DNA of 64,000 bases from Georgenia ruanii (GCF_009193175.1 NZ_VUKE01000009.1:1-64000), one strand, 5' to 3'. Shown: positions 46,061 to 55,871, numbered from the stretch's first letter. Notes: generated from the letters alone by a model not told the origin. Program-made: numbers and translations.

Positions 46061-46969
46061 TCAGGCCGCCGTCGGCCGGGCGGCCTCCACCCGCACCACC
46101 GCCACCACCGGCGCCTCGTACAGCACGCCGCGGGCGACGGAGCCCAGGCGCAGCTCGGCCAGCCCGTGGCGGGCCCGGCTGCCGACGACGACGACGCTCG
46201 CGTTCGCCGCCTCCTCCACCAGGGCCTCGACCGGGTGCCGCCGCGCCTCGTGCACCTCCACCGGCACGTCCGGGTAGCGCCGGGACCACTCCGCCGCCAG
46301 CCGCTCGACGGCCTTGGCCTCCTCCGTGGCGGCCGTCTCGCGCATGTGCTCCACCTCGGCGTCGCGGAACTCCGGCAGGGGCCGCTCGCGCGGGGCGGCG
46401 TGCACCATGCGGACCCCGAGCCCGCGCCGGCGTGCCTCCTCGAAGGCGAACTGGATCACCTCGGGGGGCTGGTCCCGCGGGTCCACGCCGACCACCACCG
46501 GCGCCCCGGGGACGGGCACGGTGTCCCGCACCACGACGACGGGCCCGTGCGCGTGGGCGCTCACCTTCTGGGAGACCGAGCCCAGCAGCCGCCCCGCGAT
46601 CCGCCCGAGCCCCCGCGCGCCGAGGATGATGACGCCGGCGTGCCGGGACGCGTGGACCAGCGCGGTCGCCGCGTCCTCCATGACCACCGCGCTGGTCACC
46701 ACCAGGTCGGGGTGCGCCTCCCGCGCCTGGCGGGCGGCGTCGTCGACGATCCGCTTCGCGGCGCCGTGGATGCGGTCGAGGTCCGCGGACGTGACGGCGC
46801 CGTAGACCCGGGAGTACTCCGTCCAGGCGACGGCATAGAGAAGGTGCAGGCCGGCCTTTCGGCGCTCCGCCTCGTCGGCCGCCCACCGCACCGAGCGCTG
46901 ATCCTTGTCCGTGCCGTCCACCCCGACGACGACTGCCCCCGGCGGGACCGCCTCGACGTCCTGCGACAT
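46061..46969 (-). CDS. tandem universal stress protein
   Basis: 302-residue cytosolic protein with two UspA domains (about 10-155 and 160-300). Each begins with a V(V)GVD strand (AVVVGVDGT and VVVGVDPRD). Each ends with a G-x2-G-x9-G-(S/T) nucleotide loop: ILGARGLGRIAGRLLGS, and VVGSRARHGLAELRLGS in the second half. ATP binding is likely. GGAAGGGG precedes the ATG at 46969. The layout is that of the dormancy-linked tandem Usp proteins of actinobacteria; no DosR box was seen nearby. Confidence 0.88.
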   Translation of the reverse strand: MSQDVEAVPPGAVVVGVDGTDKDQRSVRWAADEAERRKAGLHLLYAVAWTEYSRVYGAVTSADLDRIHGAAKRIVDDAARQAREAHPDLVVTSAVVMEDAATALVHASRHAGVIILGARGLGRIAGRLLGSVSQKVSAHAHGPVVVVRDTVPVPGAPVVVGVDPRDQPPEVIQFAFEEARRRGLGVRMVHAAPRERPLPEFRDAEVEHMRETAATEEAKAVERLAAEWSRRYPDVPVEVHEARRHPVEALVEEAANASVVVVGSRARHGLAELRLGSVARGVLYEAPVVAVVRVEAARPTAA

Positions 46970-47151
46970 GGCGCCACCCCTTCCGCTGGCCCGCCCGGCC
47001 CTTCCTCGTGGCCCGCCCGGCCGGCGCACGCCCGTGTGGCCGACCGACATCGTGAGCGTCCCACCCTCCGGCGGACCCCGCAAGGACGGCGGTCGCCACC
47101 GCCCGTTCCGGCCCGGCCGCGTCCTCCTCCCACCCTGGCTAACGTCGGTGC

Positions 47152-47640
47152 ATGGCCGCGGTGCCGGACGGCTGGCAGGACTTCTTCGTCGCCATGGCGG
47201 GCGGCTCGGCGGCCCTCGCCGGGCTCGTCATGGTCGCCCTGTCGGTCAACATCAAGGCGATCCTGGCGCTGCCGTGGCTGCCGCCCAGGGCTGGTGCGGC
47301 CGTCGCGTCGCTGGTGCTCGCCGTCGTCGTGTGCGGTCTCGCCCTCGTCCCCGGTCAGCCCGCGGCGCTGCTGGGCGCCGAGGTGCTGGTGGGCGCGGGC
47401 CTCACCGCCGTGCCGCGCCTCGTCTACCTGCGCCGGTCCGCCGGGCTGCCGCAGGTCACCCCCGCGGCCCGCACGGCAAGCATTGTCCTCACCGTGCTGC
47501 AGCTGGTGCCGCTGGTCGTGGGCGCCGCGCTGCTCCTCGCCGGCTTCACCGGCGTCGGCTGGATCGCGGCGGGCATCCTGCTGGTCGTCGTCGCGTCGAT
47601 GCTGGACGCCTGGGTGCTCATGGTCGAGATCCTGCGCTGA
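47152..47640 (+). CDS. small integral membrane protein, unknown
   Basis: 162 residues with four hydrophobic helices (AALAGLVMVALSVN, VASLVLAVVVCGLAL, a third around 110-132 and a fourth near the C-terminus). The N-terminus PDGWQDFFVAMAGGSAALAGL is like a set of short actinobacterial membrane proteins of unknown role. There is no Shine-Dalgarno. TAACGT at 47140-47145 ends six bases before the ATG, so the message is probably leaderless. Monocistronic. Confidence 0.7.
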   Translation: MAAVPDGWQDFFVAMAGGSAALAGLVMVALSVNIKAILALPWLPPRAGAAVASLVLAVVVCGLALVPGQPAALLGAEVLVGAGLTAVPRLVYLRRSAGLPQVTPAARTASIVLTVLQLVPLVVGAALLLAGFTGVGWIAAGILLVVVASMLDAWVLMVEILR

Positions 47641-47828
47641 GGGCCGCTCGTCGCGCCGAAGGCTCGTCCGGAATCTCCCACCACCGCCCCCTGTCCGGTA
47701 CTACGTTGTGCCCGGCGAAGCCCAACGTTCGGCAAAGGGCCTCGTGCGGGCCGGCCACGGCATCGACGCCCAGCCGGCCCGGACCTGAGACGACCACGGC
47801 CTCCTGTGGGGGTCGAGAGGGGGAGCAC

Positions 47829-49955
47829 ATGAGACAGCCATGGCGTCGTGCCCTGGTGGCGACGACGGCGACCAGCGCGCTGGCGGTGGGCGGGCTGACC
47901 GCCCCGGCCCTGGCGGCCGATCCGGTGGATCGCGGGCGCGCGGGCGACCCGACGATCACCGTGCCGATCAACGACTCCGAGGCGGGCGGCACGTACGACC
48001 AGGTCTTCGAGCGCGCCTACGCCGGCGAGACGCCCGAGGGCACCCCGGTGTACGTCTACGTCCCGCTGGGCGCGCTGGCGGGCCCGGCCGGCGTGGACAG
48101 CCTCGACCCGGCCTTCGACCACAACCCGAACGACGAGTTCGTCCCGTGCGCGGACAAGAGCGCCGAGGACTACCGGCTCACCCAGGCGCAGATCGACTAC
48201 CTGGGCGACGAGCTCAAGAACCAGATCGTCGCCGTCGACGAGGCGCACTTCGGCGAGATGGGTCCGGCCGACCCGAGCGACCCGGAAAGCAAGTCGCTGG
48301 TCACCCTGGTCTACAACATCCAGGACGAGTCCTACTACGACTGCTCGGTGACGACCTACACCGCCGGGTACTTCGCGCCGCACTTCATGCAGTCCCTCGG
48401 CATGAACGTCATCGTCCTCGACGCCCTGGACTGGAAGAACCGGATCGGCGACCCCACCGCCGTGCCGTGGACCGACGGGGACCCGAGCAACGACCGCCCC
48501 GAGCTGTACGAGGGCGTCATCGCCCACGAGCTCGAGCACCTGCTCATGAACTACTCCGACCCGGGCGAGCTGTCCTGGGTGGACGAGGGTCTCGCGGACG
48601 TCGCGGCCTTCCTCAACGGCTACGACATGACCGGCAGCCACCTCACCTACCAGCAGGTCTTCCACCGGGAGACGTCGCTGACCCGGTGGGGCGGCGGGCT
48701 GGAGAACTACGGCGCCTCCTTCTCCTTCTTTGCCTACCTGTGGGAGCAGGCGGGCGGCAACGGCGGCGGTGACCTGACGCCGGACCTCGCGTACGACGGC
48801 ACCGCGGGCGACCTGCTCATCAAGCTCATCTTCGCCGAGCAGGCCGACGGCATGGCCGGCGTGCAGAACGCCATCGACGCGTTCAACGCCCAGACCGGCG
48901 CCCACCTGCGCTCGGCGGACGAGCTGTTCCAGGACTGGGCCGTGACGATGTACCTCGACGACGAGGACTCGGCGCGGTTCGACCTGAAGAACTTCGACCT
49001 CGGCCCTGCCTCGGGCGGCTGGACCGTGGACATCGCCAACGACGTCTTCTGGGACGGCCGCGGCACCTACCAGGGCGCCCAGCCCGGCGCCAAGTGGGGC
49101 AAGCTGCCCAACCGGCCCGACGGCACCGCGCTGCCCTTCGGCGTCTCCTACGAGAAGTTCCGCAACCCCGGCCCGCGGGTCTCTCTGAAGTTCGACGGCG
49201 ACAAGACCACCGTCGTCGCCCCGCACAGCGGCCCGACCCACTGGTGGGGCGGGTACGCCAGCCAGTCGGACCACGTCCTCGGCCTGGACACCCCCGTCAC
49301 CGGCGGGGAGACGGTGACCTTCTGGAACTGGCACTTCATCGAGGAGGGCTGGGACTACGCCTTCGTCGAGGCGCTGGTGAACGGCGAGTGGGTGACCGTG
49401 CCGGTCACCGACGTCGCCAGCGGCAAGGTCGTCTCCAGCGACGCCGACCCGCACGGGAACAACACCGAGGGCAACGGCCTGACCGGCACCTCCGGCGGGG
49501 CGTACTTCGTCGACGAGCCGCAGTACCTGCAGTACGCCGTGACCGTGCCGGCCGGCGCGACCGACCTGCGCTGGCGCTACTCCACCGACGCGGCCTACCT
49601 CGACACCGGCTGGTTCATCGACGACGTCGCCGTGGGCGGCCAGGCGGCCACCGTCGCGCCCGACGGCGAGGGCTGGATCGAGACCACCGGCGCCCAGAAC
49701 AACAACTGGACCCTGCAGGTCATCTCCCGCTGCGACCTCACCCCGGGCAAGACCACGCGGGGCGAGATCGCCGACGGCGCGGGCAACTTCGTCTACCGGT
49801 ACACCGGCAACCAGATCACCACCGACACCTTCGAGACGAAGTGCGCCAACGGACCCGGCTCCGACTTCGTGGTCTCGGTGTCGAACCTGCCCACCGGGGA
49901 CCTGGCCGTGCTCGACGCCGGCTACGACTACTCGGTGGTCAAGCAGAAGAAGTAG
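47829..49955 (+). CDS. secreted zinc metalloprotease, M6/immune-inhibitor-A-like
   Basis: 708-residue exported protein. A Tat- or Sec-type signal peptide spans 1-30, with cleavage after ALA-A. The zinc motif HELEH is at 233-237, followed by WVDEGLAD with the probable third ligand E253. The C-terminal 350 residues have the beta-sandwich text of M6 proteins: GGYASQSDHVLGLDTPV, TVTFWNWHFIEEGWDYAFVE and WFIDDVAVGG. Two short cysteine pairs are present. GGGAG precedes the ATG. It should act outside the cell on proteins. A strong hairpin follows at 50008. Confidence 0.82.
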   Translation: MRQPWRRALVATTATSALAVGGLTAPALAADPVDRGRAGDPTITVPINDSEAGGTYDQVFERAYAGETPEGTPVYVYVPLGALAGPAGVDSLDPAFDHNPNDEFVPCADKSAEDYRLTQAQIDYLGDELKNQIVAVDEAHFGEMGPADPSDPESKSLVTLVYNIQDESYYDCSVTTYTAGYFAPHFMQSLGMNVIVLDALDWKNRIGDPTAVPWTDGDPSNDRPELYEGVIAHELEHLLMNYSDPGELSWVDEGLADVAAFLNGYDMTGSHLTYQQVFHRETSLTRWGGGLENYGASFSFFAYLWEQAGGNGGGDLTPDLAYDGTAGDLLIKLIFAEQADGMAGVQNAIDAFNAQTGAHLRSADELFQDWAVTMYLDDEDSARFDLKNFDLGPASGGWTVDIANDVFWDGRGTYQGAQPGAKWGKLPNRPDGTALPFGVSYEKFRNPGPRVSLKFDGDKTTVVAPHSGPTHWWGGYASQSDHVLGLDTPVTGGETVTFWNWHFIEEGWDYAFVEALVNGEWVTVPVTDVASGKVVSSDADPHGNNTEGNGLTGTSGGAYFVDEPQYLQYAVTVPAGATDLRWRYSTDAAYLDTGWFIDDVAVGGQAATVAPDGEGWIETTGAQNNNWTLQVISRCDLTPGKTTRGEIADGAGNFVYRYTGNQITTDTFETKCANGPGSDFVVSVSNLPTGDLAVLDAGYDYSVVKQKK

Positions 49956-50007
49956 CACCTGGGGCGTGCGCACCGGTCTTCGCGGCCGGCGCGGGCGCAC
50001 CGATCGA

Positions 50008-50043
50008 CGACGGCGCCGCCGGACCTTCCCGGCGGCGCCGTCG
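50008..50043. terminator. bidirectional terminator between protease and permease genes
   Basis: A perfect 15-bp stem: CGACGGCGCCGCCGG (50008-50022) and CCGGCGGCGCCGTCG (50029-50043) around the loop ACCTTC. It lies 52 bases after the protease stop and 35 bases after the stop of the convergent permease. Confidence 0.75.
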
Positions 50044-50078
50044 CACGTCGAACGTCCGCGGCGCGGACGACCCGCGGC

Positions 50079-51755
50079 TCAGTAGGGCAGCATCCCGGCC
50101 AGCACCGGCGTGGACTGCAGGTACACCAGCACGCACAACAGGAGCAGCAGCGCGATGCTGTAGCCGATCCCGCGGCGCAGGAGCTCCGGCTCGCTGTGGG
50201 GCCGAGCGATGGCGGCGGCCGCGATGGTGAGGTTCTGCGGGCTGATCATCTTGCCGACGACGCCGCCCGAGCTGTTCGCCGCGACCAGCAGGTGCGGGTT
50301 GATGCCGGCATGGATGCCGGCGGTCTGCTGCAGCTTGGCGAACAGGGCGTTGGAGGAGGTGTCCGAGCCGGTCACCGCGGTGCCCAGCCAGCCCAGGATC
50401 GGGGAGAAGAAGGCGAAGATGCCGCCGGTGGCCGCCATCCAGGTGCCGATCGTGACCGTCTGCCCGGACTGGTTCATCACGTACGCCAGCGCCAGCACGG
50501 TGGCGATGGTCAGGATGGCGAAGCGCATGTCGCGGATCGTGCGGAAGAACGCCCCGATGCCTTGGCCGACGGTGATCGGCGCCCGGTCCCGGTCCCCGAC
50601 GGTGGCGTAGACGATCGTGACGATGAGTCCGGTGATGAGCAGCATCGTGCCCGGGCTGGACAGCCACTGGAAGCTGTAGATGGCCGAGGTCGCGGGCTTG
50701 CCATCGGCGGCGATCAGGTGGCCGTACAGGCCCGGCCACTTGATGGGCACGTCCGTCGAGGCGAGGGCCGCGGGGAGGTCCACGCCCACGCGCCACAGCT
50801 TGCCGACGCCGAAGATGATGATGACGAGCCAGTAGGGCAGCAGGCCCAGGATCACCCGCCGGGGCGTGAGCCCACGGGCAGTCTCGACCACGTGAGAGCG
50901 CTGGTCGTCCGGCGTGGTCGGCCGCCACCAGCGCAGCATGACCACCGCGGCGGCGAAGGAGCCGAGGGACGCCACGACGTCGGTGAGCTCGTAGGTGAAG
51001 TAGTTCGACGCCCACCACTGCAGGATGGCGAAGACGACCCCGGTGACCGCCGCGACCGGCCAGGCCTCCCGGACGCCGCGCCAGCCGTCCACGAGGAAGA
51101 GCAGCAGCGTCGGAACGATGAAGGCCAGCAGCGGGGTCTGGTGGCCGACGACGGCGGCGATCTCGGCCGGCGGGATGCCCGTCACGCCGCCCGCCGTCGT
51201 GATCGGGATGGCCATGGCGCCGAAGGCGACGGGCGCGGTGTTGGCGACCAGCGCCGTGACGGCCGCGCGGACCGGGGGCAGGCCGAGCGCGACGAGCATC
51301 GCGCCGGTGATGGCCACCGGGGCGCCGAAGCCGGCGAGCGCCTCCAGGAGCGCGCCGAAGCAGAACGCGATGAGCATGGCCTGCACCCGCATGTCGCCGC
51401 TGCCGACGGCGCTGAAGGTGGCGCGCACGTCGTCCATCCGGCCGCTGATCACGGTCAGCTCGTAGAGCCAGAGCGCGGTCAGGACGATCCAGAGGATGGG
51501 GAACAGTCCGAAGGCGGCACCCTGGGTCGCCGAGAGCAGGGCCAGCGGGACGGGCATGTTGAAGGCGATGACGGCGACGAGCAGGGCCGCGGCGAGCGCG
51601 CCCAGCGCGGAGACGTACGCCTTCAGCCGCAGCACGCCCAGGAGGACGAAGAACACCACCAGCGGGATCAGCGCCACGAGGGCGGAGGCGAGCAGGCTCC
51701 CCGCCACCGGGTCGGTCTTCGGTGTGAAGGTCGCGGCCAGGACTGTCGATGTCAT
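50079..51755 (-). CDS. lldP: L-lactate permease family transporter
   Basis: 558-residue protein with about 13-14 membrane helices. FCFGALLEALAGFGAPVAITGAML near 130-155 and GSDTSSNALFAKLQQ...NSSGGVVGKMISPQN near 440-500 are signatures of the LctP/LldP family, which moves lactate or glycolate with protons. Length is normal. The ATG at 51755 opens the gene; TGGAG lies about ten bases ahead. No lactate dehydrogenase is adjacent. The FadR-type gene at 42595 is a possible regulator only by family analogy. Confidence 0.9.
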   Translation of the reverse strand: MTSTVLAATFTPKTDPVAGSLLASALVALIPLVVFFVLLGVLRLKAYVSALGALAAALLVAVIAFNMPVPLALLSATQGAAFGLFPILWIVLTALWLYELTVISGRMDDVRATFSAVGSGDMRVQAMLIAFCFGALLEALAGFGAPVAITGAMLVALGLPPVRAAVTALVANTAPVAFGAMAIPITTAGGVTGIPPAEIAAVVGHQTPLLAFIVPTLLLFLVDGWRGVREAWPVAAVTGVVFAILQWWASNYFTYELTDVVASLGSFAAAVVMLRWWRPTTPDDQRSHVVETARGLTPRRVILGLLPYWLVIIIFGVGKLWRVGVDLPAALASTDVPIKWPGLYGHLIAADGKPATSAIYSFQWLSSPGTMLLITGLIVTIVYATVGDRDRAPITVGQGIGAFFRTIRDMRFAILTIATVLALAYVMNQSGQTVTIGTWMAATGGIFAFFSPILGWLGTAVTGSDTSSNALFAKLQQTAGIHAGINPHLLVAANSSGGVVGKMISPQNLTIAAAAIARPHSEPELLRRGIGYSIALLLLLCVLVYLQSTPVLAGMLPY

Positions 51756-51885
51756 GACGGCTCCATCGCTCAGATGTCGGCCTGGCGAGCGGTCGCCAGG
51801 GGCCGCCACCAGGGTGCGCCCACATGGCCCGCCGCGCCTGCCGAGAGGGACGATTCCCCCAAAGAGGGCAGCCGAGGCCGACCTG

Positions 51886-52848
51886 TCAGCGGGTCAGGGT
51901 GAAGGTGTCCAGCACCTGCCCGTCCGGCGTGATCGCCGTGCCGACGAGGCGGTCGGCGTAGACCGCCAGGTCGAGGTAGTGCAGCCGGGCCGCGCTCACC
52001 ACGGTGAACGGCTCGCGGCCCACCGGGCGGGTGCCCGCCCCGCCACCGGAGACGACGTAGGTGACGCCGTCCTGCGGGGCGGTGCGCTCGTAGTCGTGGT
52101 CGTGCCCGGCCAGCACGAGCGGGACGTGGGACCTGGCGAACAGCGGGGCCCACGCCTCCCGCACCTGCGCGGTCGACCCGTGCACCCCGGCGGAGTAGGC
52201 GGGGTGGTGCATCGCGACGACGGTCCACGTGCCCGGCGCGACGGCGGCGGCCAGCGTCCGCTCGAGCCAGCGGGTCTGCCCGCGGTCGTCGACCCGGTTG
52301 GAGTCCAGGACGACGATCCGGACGGGGCCGACCTGCTGGACGTACCAGGGGTGGTCGCGGCCCAGGGCGCGCAGGATCTGCTGCTGCTCGCCGCTGACCT
52401 CGTCGTGGTTGCCCAGCACCGGCACGAGCTCGGCGCCGGTGTCGAGGACCGGGGCGAAGGGCCGGGTGACGACGCGGTCGACGAGCGCCGGGTCGCCGAC
52501 GTCGTAGACCAGGTCGCCCAGCAGGACGAGGGCGGCGTAGGGGTCGGCCCCGCCGTGCCGGGCCATCTCCGCGGCGACGGCCCGCTCCTTGTCGCTGCCG
52601 GTGCCGGTGTCCCCGGCGACGGCGAGCCGCACGAGGGGCCGGCCCTCCGCGCTGCTGCCCGGCGCCCCCGGTGACGGCGCGGACGACGCCGCCGGTGCGG
52701 ACGCCGTGGCAGCCGGTGCACCCGGCTGCCCACCGCCGGTCCCGCCGGTGTTCAGGACCGAGCCGAGGAACCCGGGCGCGAGCACGGCGAGGGCACCGGC
52801 GACGACCACGAGGGCCAGCGCCAGCCACAGGATCAGCCGTCGAGGCAT
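51886..52848 (-). CDS. membrane-anchored metallophosphoesterase
   Basis: 320 residues. An N-terminal membrane helix (about 4-27) is followed by a 45-residue Ala/Ser/Pro/Gly linker and a calcineurin-like phosphoesterase. The five motif blocks are AVAGDTGTG, LLGDLVYD, VLGNHDE, AMHHPAY and AGHDHDYE, all with their metal ligands intact. The catalytic domain should face outside. It resembles purple-acid-phosphatase-like enzymes. The start is set at MPRRL, 52848, since upstream text is low-complexity. It ends just before the permease gene's upstream region, same strand. Confidence 0.82.
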   Translation of the reverse strand: MPRRLILWLALALVVVAGALAVLAPGFLGSVLNTGGTGGGQPGAPAATASAPAASSAPSPGAPGSSAEGRPLVRLAVAGDTGTGSDKERAVAAEMARHGGADPYAALVLLGDLVYDVGDPALVDRVVTRPFAPVLDTGAELVPVLGNHDEVSGEQQQILRALGRDHPWYVQQVGPVRIVVLDSNRVDDRGQTRWLERTLAAAVAPGTWTVVAMHHPAYSAGVHGSTAQVREAWAPLFARSHVPLVLAGHDHDYERTAPQDGVTYVVSGGGAGTRPVGREPFTVVSAARLHYLDLAVYADRLVGTAITPDGQVLDTFTLTR

Positions 52849-52951
52849 GGCCCCATCGTGCGCCGGGCGGGCCCGCCACGCGGCGGCTTCCGGTGGGGAT
52901 GGTGTGAAGCCGCAGCCGCGGGGTCCCGGTGGCGATCCCCGGAGGCGGGCG

Positions 52952-53848
52952 TCAGGCGGAGCGGTCCTCGAGATCGCGCTGGACGACGGCGGTGTCCAGG
53001 TCGCCCAGGCCGCGGGCGGTGATGTCGCCGAAGACCTCCTGCAGCACGGGCAGCTGGCGCACGGCGACGCCGGTGCGCCGTGCCTCCTCGGCGGCGAAGG
53101 CAAGGTCCTTGACCATGAACTTCGCCGGCCCGGCGGGCGTGTAGTCGTGGCCGACCAGCCGGGACTTCTTGACCTCGAGGAGGCGGGAGCCGGCGTAGCC
53201 CCCGCCGAGGAGGTCGAGGAGCCGGGCCAGGTCGAGGCCGGAGCGCTCGGCGATGACGCTGGCCTCGCCCAGGGCGACGGTGGTGGCCGCGACGATCAGC
53301 TGGTTGCATGCCTTGGCCACCTGCCCGGCGCCGATGGGGCCGAGGTGGACGGCGGTGCCCAGCGCGCCCAGCCACGGCAGGGCGCGTGCGACGTCCGCCG
53401 GCGCGCCGCCCACCATGATCGACAACGTGCCCTCGGCCGCGCCCTCCACGCCGCCCGAGACCGGGGCGTCGACGACGGCGAGCCGCCCGCCGGAGCGGCG
53501 GGCGACGTCCTCGGCGAGCGTCCGCACGCCGTCGGGCGAGCTGGTCGAGGAGAGGACCAGGACCGCCGGGGCGGACAGCCCGGCGAGGAGCCCGCCGTCG
53601 CCGTGAAGGACCTCGGCCACCTGGGGCAGGTCCTGGACCATGCTGACGACGACGCCGCAGCGGCCGGCCAGTTCGGCGGGCGTGGCCGCCCAGCGGGCCC
53701 CGGCCGCGACCAGCTCCTCCGCGCTGGCCCGCCGGCGGCTGTGCACCCACAGCTCCGCACCGCGCTCGCGCGCCGCCCGGAGCAGGCGCGCCGCCATGGG
53801 CCGCCCCATGGCGCCCAGCCCGATGAGCCCGACGTTGTCCTCCGACAT
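52952..53848 (-). CDS. NAD(P)-dependent beta-hydroxyacid dehydrogenase
   Basis: 298-residue enzyme of the 3-hydroxyisobutyrate / tartronate-semialdehyde reductase family. The Rossmann motif GLIGLGAMGRPMA is at 7-19, DAPVSGGVEGAAEGTLSIMVGG is the substrate-binding block near 123-144, and the catalytic lysine is in GQVAKACNQL near 170. Four tight helices follow. Start at 53848; GAGGAGGGC lies upstream. It stands alone. It may reduce tartronate semialdehyde or a valine-pathway intermediate; sequence alone does not decide. Confidence 0.83.
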   Translation of the reverse strand: MSEDNVGLIGLGAMGRPMAARLLRAARERGAELWVHSRRRASAEELVAAGARWAATPAELAGRCGVVVSMVQDLPQVAEVLHGDGGLLAGLSAPAVLVLSSTSSPDGVRTLAEDVARRSGGRLAVVDAPVSGGVEGAAEGTLSIMVGGAPADVARALPWLGALGTAVHLGPIGAGQVAKACNQLIVAATTVALGEASVIAERSGLDLARLLDLLGGGYAGSRLLEVKKSRLVGHDYTPAGPAKFMVKDLAFAAEEARRTGVAVRQLPVLQEVFGDITARGLGDLDTAVVQRDLEDRSA

Positions 53849-54099
53849 GCGCCCTCCTCGCCGCGTCCGTGTTCCCCGGGGGAGCCTGCCACGTGGGCGC
53901 GTCGGGCGGGGAGGACGGGTCGGTGGGCGAGAACCCGCGGGCTCGGTGCCGGCGCGTCGACCCGGGCTCGGTGCCGGCGCGGACCGAAAACCCTTCGCAC
54001 CTACGCACCCCGCCCGGTACGGTCTCGGGCGTTGCCCACCGCCGGGAGAGCCTGGAGGCTCGCGGGCGGCCGACCCCACGCTGAGAGAAGGCTTCGTCC

Positions 54100-54480
54100 A
54101 TGGCATGTCGTATCAGCGAGCTCGTGCTCGGTTGCCGGGACCCCGAGGCGCTGGCGCGATTCTGGTGCGAGGTCCTGGACTTCGTCGTGCTCGATCGCGA
54201 AGAGGACGGCAGCCTCGAGATCGGGCCGCGTGAAGGGTTCGGCGGCCCGCAGCCGACGATCATCCTCAGCCGCAGGGACGAGCCGGAGCCGGGCAAGCCC
54301 GGGCTGCACATCGACGTCAACGCCACCGACCGCGACCAGGACGCCGAGCTCGAGCGCCTCCTCGAGCTCGGGGCGCGGCCGGCCGACATCGGCCAGACCG
54401 GCGAGGAGTCCTGGCACGTCCTGGCCGACCCCGAGGGCAACGAGTTCTGCCTGCTCAGGACCCGCCTCGACCCGCTCTGA
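54100..54480 (+). CDS. glyoxalase/VOC-fold protein
   Basis: 126-residue vicinal-oxygen-chelate protein. ISELVLGCRDPEALARFWCEVLDF is the first half, PGLHIDVNATDRD the centre, and VLADPEGNEFCLL the terminal strand with the usual Glu. The metal His/Glu set is incomplete by eye, so it may bind rather than catalyse. AGAAGG precedes the ATG. Short gap to the convergent CLC gene. Specific role unknown. Confidence 0.75.
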   Translation: MACRISELVLGCRDPEALARFWCEVLDFVVLDREEDGSLEIGPREGFGGPQPTIILSRRDEPEPGKPGLHIDVNATDRDQDAELERLLELGARPADIGQTGEESWHVLADPEGNEFCLLRTRLDPL

Positions 54481-54504
54481 CGGCGCCGCTTCCCCGGGGA
54501 GGGG

Positions 54505-55728
54505 CTAAGCCACGCCGGTGAGCCAGCGCCGCGACATCAGCTGGCTCACCGCCACCGAGCCGGCGATGGCGATCATCGCGGGCAGCAGCAGCGCCGGGCC
54601 CCGGTCGGTGAACTCCACGACGAGCAGCAGGGCCGTGAACGGCGCGCGCATGGAGGTGGCCAGGAACGCCCCGGCCGCGACGAAGGCGAAGGCCGCGACG
54701 GGGGTCCCCGGCCACACCAGCACCCACAGGCCGCCGAACGCACCGCCGAGCGCCGCCCCGATCGCCAGGGAGGGCGTCAGCGTGCCGCCGGCCGCCCCCG
54801 CACCGATCGTCGCGGTCGTCGCCGCGGTCTTGAGGACCGCCAGCGCGGCGAGCAGACCGACGGAGGTGGTGGCGGCGAAGGCCACCTCGCCGAGCGCGCG
54901 CCCGTTGCCGAGGAGGAACGGGAACGGGACGGCGAGCAGACCGACGACCAGGAAGACGGCCGGCATGACCAGCAGGATCGCCGAGCCCCGCGGCCGGTGG
55001 CGCGCGGCCAGCTGGGCGAGCACCACGAAGCCGTGACCGGCCAGGCCGAGCAGCGGCCCGGCCACCACCGCCCAGGCGACGAGCGACGGCGTCACCTCCA
55101 CCTGCGGCAGCGTGTACAGCGGACCGGCCGGCAGGGCCAGGCGGGCGACGAGCGTCGCGATCGCCGCGGTCGCCAGCGCCGGGACGGCGGTGGCGAACGT
55201 GACCTGGGCGAGCAGGACCTCGAGGGTGAACAGGGCGCCGCTGACCGGCACGTCGTAGACGGCGGCCAGGCCCGCCCCGGCGCCGCACGCGACGAGGGTG
55301 CGGCGCTCGACCGCGGTCAGGCCCACCTTCTCGCTGAGCCAGCCGGCGAAGAGCGCGCCGAGCTCGCGGGGGGCGACCTCCCGGCCGATGGAGGCGCCGA
55401 GGCCCACGACCACGACCTGGAGCGCGGCGTTGGCCACCGTGGCGAGCCACGGCATGCGCGCCCCCTGCACGCTGTCCTGCACCGAGACCACCGGCTTGGC
55501 CCACCGGCGCAGCGCCCACCACCCCAGCGCGCCGACGACGCCGGCGATCGCCAGCGCCAGCACCCGCCGCCACGGCGCCGACCCGACGACGCCGGAGAGG
55601 AACGTCCCCGCCGAGTAGCCGTACGCCAGGTGCTCGACGGCGTGCAGGCCCAGGCTGACGACCATCCCGCTCACGCCGCCCCCGACGCCGATGAGGGCGG
55701 TGACGACGGCGAGGCGCACCAGCCGCAT
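54505..55728 (-). CDS. CLC-family chloride channel/transporter
   Basis: 407-residue membrane protein with about ten helices. SVQDSVQGARMPWLA stands where GSGIP is usual. The gate segment reads GASIGREVAPRELGALFAGW instead of GREGPxxxxG, keeping the gating glutamate but losing the glycine-proline pattern. GAGAAGGTLTPSLAIGAALG is the third selectivity motif. The start is uncertain: the ATG at 55728 lacks a good Shine-Dalgarno, and an in-frame GTG at 55758 is possible. No C-terminal CBS domains. Anion specificity cannot be read. Confidence 0.78.
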   Translation of the reverse strand: MRLVRLAVVTALIGVGGGVSGMVVSLGLHAVEHLAYGYSAGTFLSGVVGSAPWRRVLALAIAGVVGALGWWALRRWAKPVVSVQDSVQGARMPWLATVANAALQVVVVGLGASIGREVAPRELGALFAGWLSEKVGLTAVERRTLVACGAGAGLAAVYDVPVSGALFTLEVLLAQVTFATAVPALATAAIATLVARLALPAGPLYTLPQVEVTPSLVAWAVVAGPLLGLAGHGFVVLAQLAARHRPRGSAILLVMPAVFLVVGLLAVPFPFLLGNGRALGEVAFAATTSVGLLAALAVLKTAATTATIGAGAAGGTLTPSLAIGAALGGAFGGLWVLVWPGTPVAAFAFVAAGAFLATSMRAPFTALLLVVEFTDRGPALLLPAMIAIAGSVAVSQLMSRRWLTGVA

Positions 55729-55871
55729 CCATTCCGCAGGCGCCGCCCGTCCCCTCACGCCGCGATCGTAGTCGGCCGCCGCGGGCCGCCCGCCGGCGCC
55801 GGCCGGGCCCGTGACCAGCGGCGTCGCGAGGGCTCGGGCCGTCGGGTCGTGGGCCGCCGTCGGGGACCGTG

